In this document: positions 63,446-64,000 of the stretch, piece by piece
How the letters are laid out: every line of letters starts with the position of its first letter
How positions within the stretch are numbered: the first letter of the stretch is position 1
DNA from: Vagococcus silagei
Lineage (GTDB): Bacteria; Bacillota; Bacilli; Lactobacillales; Vagococcaceae
Direction: 5' to 3'
DNA: 64,000 nt
Assembly (NCBI RefSeq): GCF_004795745.1
Contig: NZ_SDGV01000002.1
Coordinates: 1-64,000 of the forward strand
Notes under the pieces: generated by a model
Databases searched by the model: none
The model's input: only the letters and a program-made list of their open reading frames with translations
Told to the model about the DNA's origin: nothing
Translations under genes and position numbers: made by a program

Positions 63446-64000
63446 TGTTTGATAAACAAACGATCGAGCAACTAGAACAATATCTAACGCTATTAGAATC
63501 TGATCTTGTCTTCAGAGCAAGTCTTGATGATAGTGATTCTTCTAAGAAAGTCCGCGAATTTTTAGAGGGTGTAGTTGCACTCTCTTCACGACTTTCAATT
63601 GAAGAAACCAAACTTACTAGAACACCAAGCTTTGAAGTTTGTCGTCCTGGTAATGAAAGCGGTGTAATTTTTGCTGGTCTACCTATGGGACATGAATTTT
63701 CGTCATTTATCTTAGCACTCATTCAAGTGAGTGGTCGGGCTCCAAAAATTGAAGAACACTTAATTCAATCAATTAAAGCAATTGAGACAAAATTAAACTT
63801 TGAAACTTACGTTAGTTTAACGTGTCACAATTGCCCAGATGTCGTCCAAACACTCAACATCTTGGCAATTCTAAATCCAAATATTACTCATACTATGATT
63901 GAAGGTAGTATGTATCAAGATGAAGTTGACCGTAAAAAAATCATGGCTGTACCAGCTGTTTTTCTAAATGATGAATCATTTACGAATGGACGAATTACAA
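63446..64000 (+). CDS. ahpF: Alkyl hydroperoxide reductase subunit F, N-terminal part (3' end beyond window)
   Basis: The frame begins ATG TTT GAT AAA (SD AAGGAG, 14 bp after ahpC) and stays open for 185 codons to the window end. The product MFDKQTIEQLEQYLTLLESD... has the tandem thioredoxin-like N-terminal domain with the CxxC of SLTCHNCPDVVQ (~129-132), followed by KIMAVPAVFLNDESF. AhpF transfers electrons from NADH to AhpC; its flavin domains are outside the window. Confidence 0.95.

Overview
The window comes from a low-GC Gram-positive of the order Lactobacillales, most likely Enterococcaceae (Vagococcus- or Enterococcus-like). The evidence is the rpsP-khpA-rimM-trmD-rplS, hrcA-grpE-dnaK-dnaJ, rimP-nusA-ylxR-ylxQ-infB-rbfA-truB-ribF and fba-murZ-rho-rpmE gene orders, together with Zur, PerR, CIRCE and cre boxes of Firmicutes type. 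The genus is an inference. I see no tRNA, rRNA or CRISPR array.

Left part (1-15.7 kb, mostly minus strand): the 5' half of a group II intron sits directly behind an intrinsic terminator. That terminator closes a phage-tail locus of about 14.6 kb. The locus has a divergent Xre repressor/ImmA protease switch with five palindromic operator-like sites, two small genes, a sigma-like regulator, a small basic protein, a major tail protein, a tail chaperone pair with frameshift architecture, a tape measure, a distal tail protein, a 1422-residue tail-tip/receptor-binding protein, a holin, an amidase and an M23 endopeptidase. No capsid, portal, terminase, replication or integrase gene is present, and only about 0.4 kb separates the regulator from the major tail gene. 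The layout resembles the Listeria monocin locus, so the best reading is a domesticated flexible phage-tail bacteriocin (F-type tailocin).

Middle (15.8-43 kb): core genes, almost all on the minus strand. They cover ribosome biogenesis (rplS, trmD, rimM, khpA, rpsP), an amidase, SRP (ffh-ylxM), an ArlRS/CovRS-like two-component system, a LysR regulator, gnd, a Zur-boxed zinc-binding lipoprotein, the HrcA/CIRCE heat-shock operon, hemW, ribF, truB, a Gfo/Idh oxidoreductase, and the rimP-nusA-infB-rbfA operon. A terminator-like hairpin lies in the leader of that last operon.

Right part (43-64 kb): an Lsa-type ABC-F antibiotic-resistance ATPase follows an unusually legible four-segment transcription-attenuation leader. 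Next come a TtcA-like enzyme, an LTA-synthase-like protein, nadE, rpmE2, rho, murZ, fba and an aldehyde dehydrogenase with a cre site. A GH3-GtrA-GH3 operon diverges from an AgrA/AgrC-like two-component pair; the shared promoter region carries a cre site and two exact 10-bp direct repeats 21 bp apart, as expected for a LytTR regulator. The second GH3 is membrane-anchored and has its catalytic domains in permuted order. The window ends in ahpC and the start of ahpF behind a perfect PerR box.
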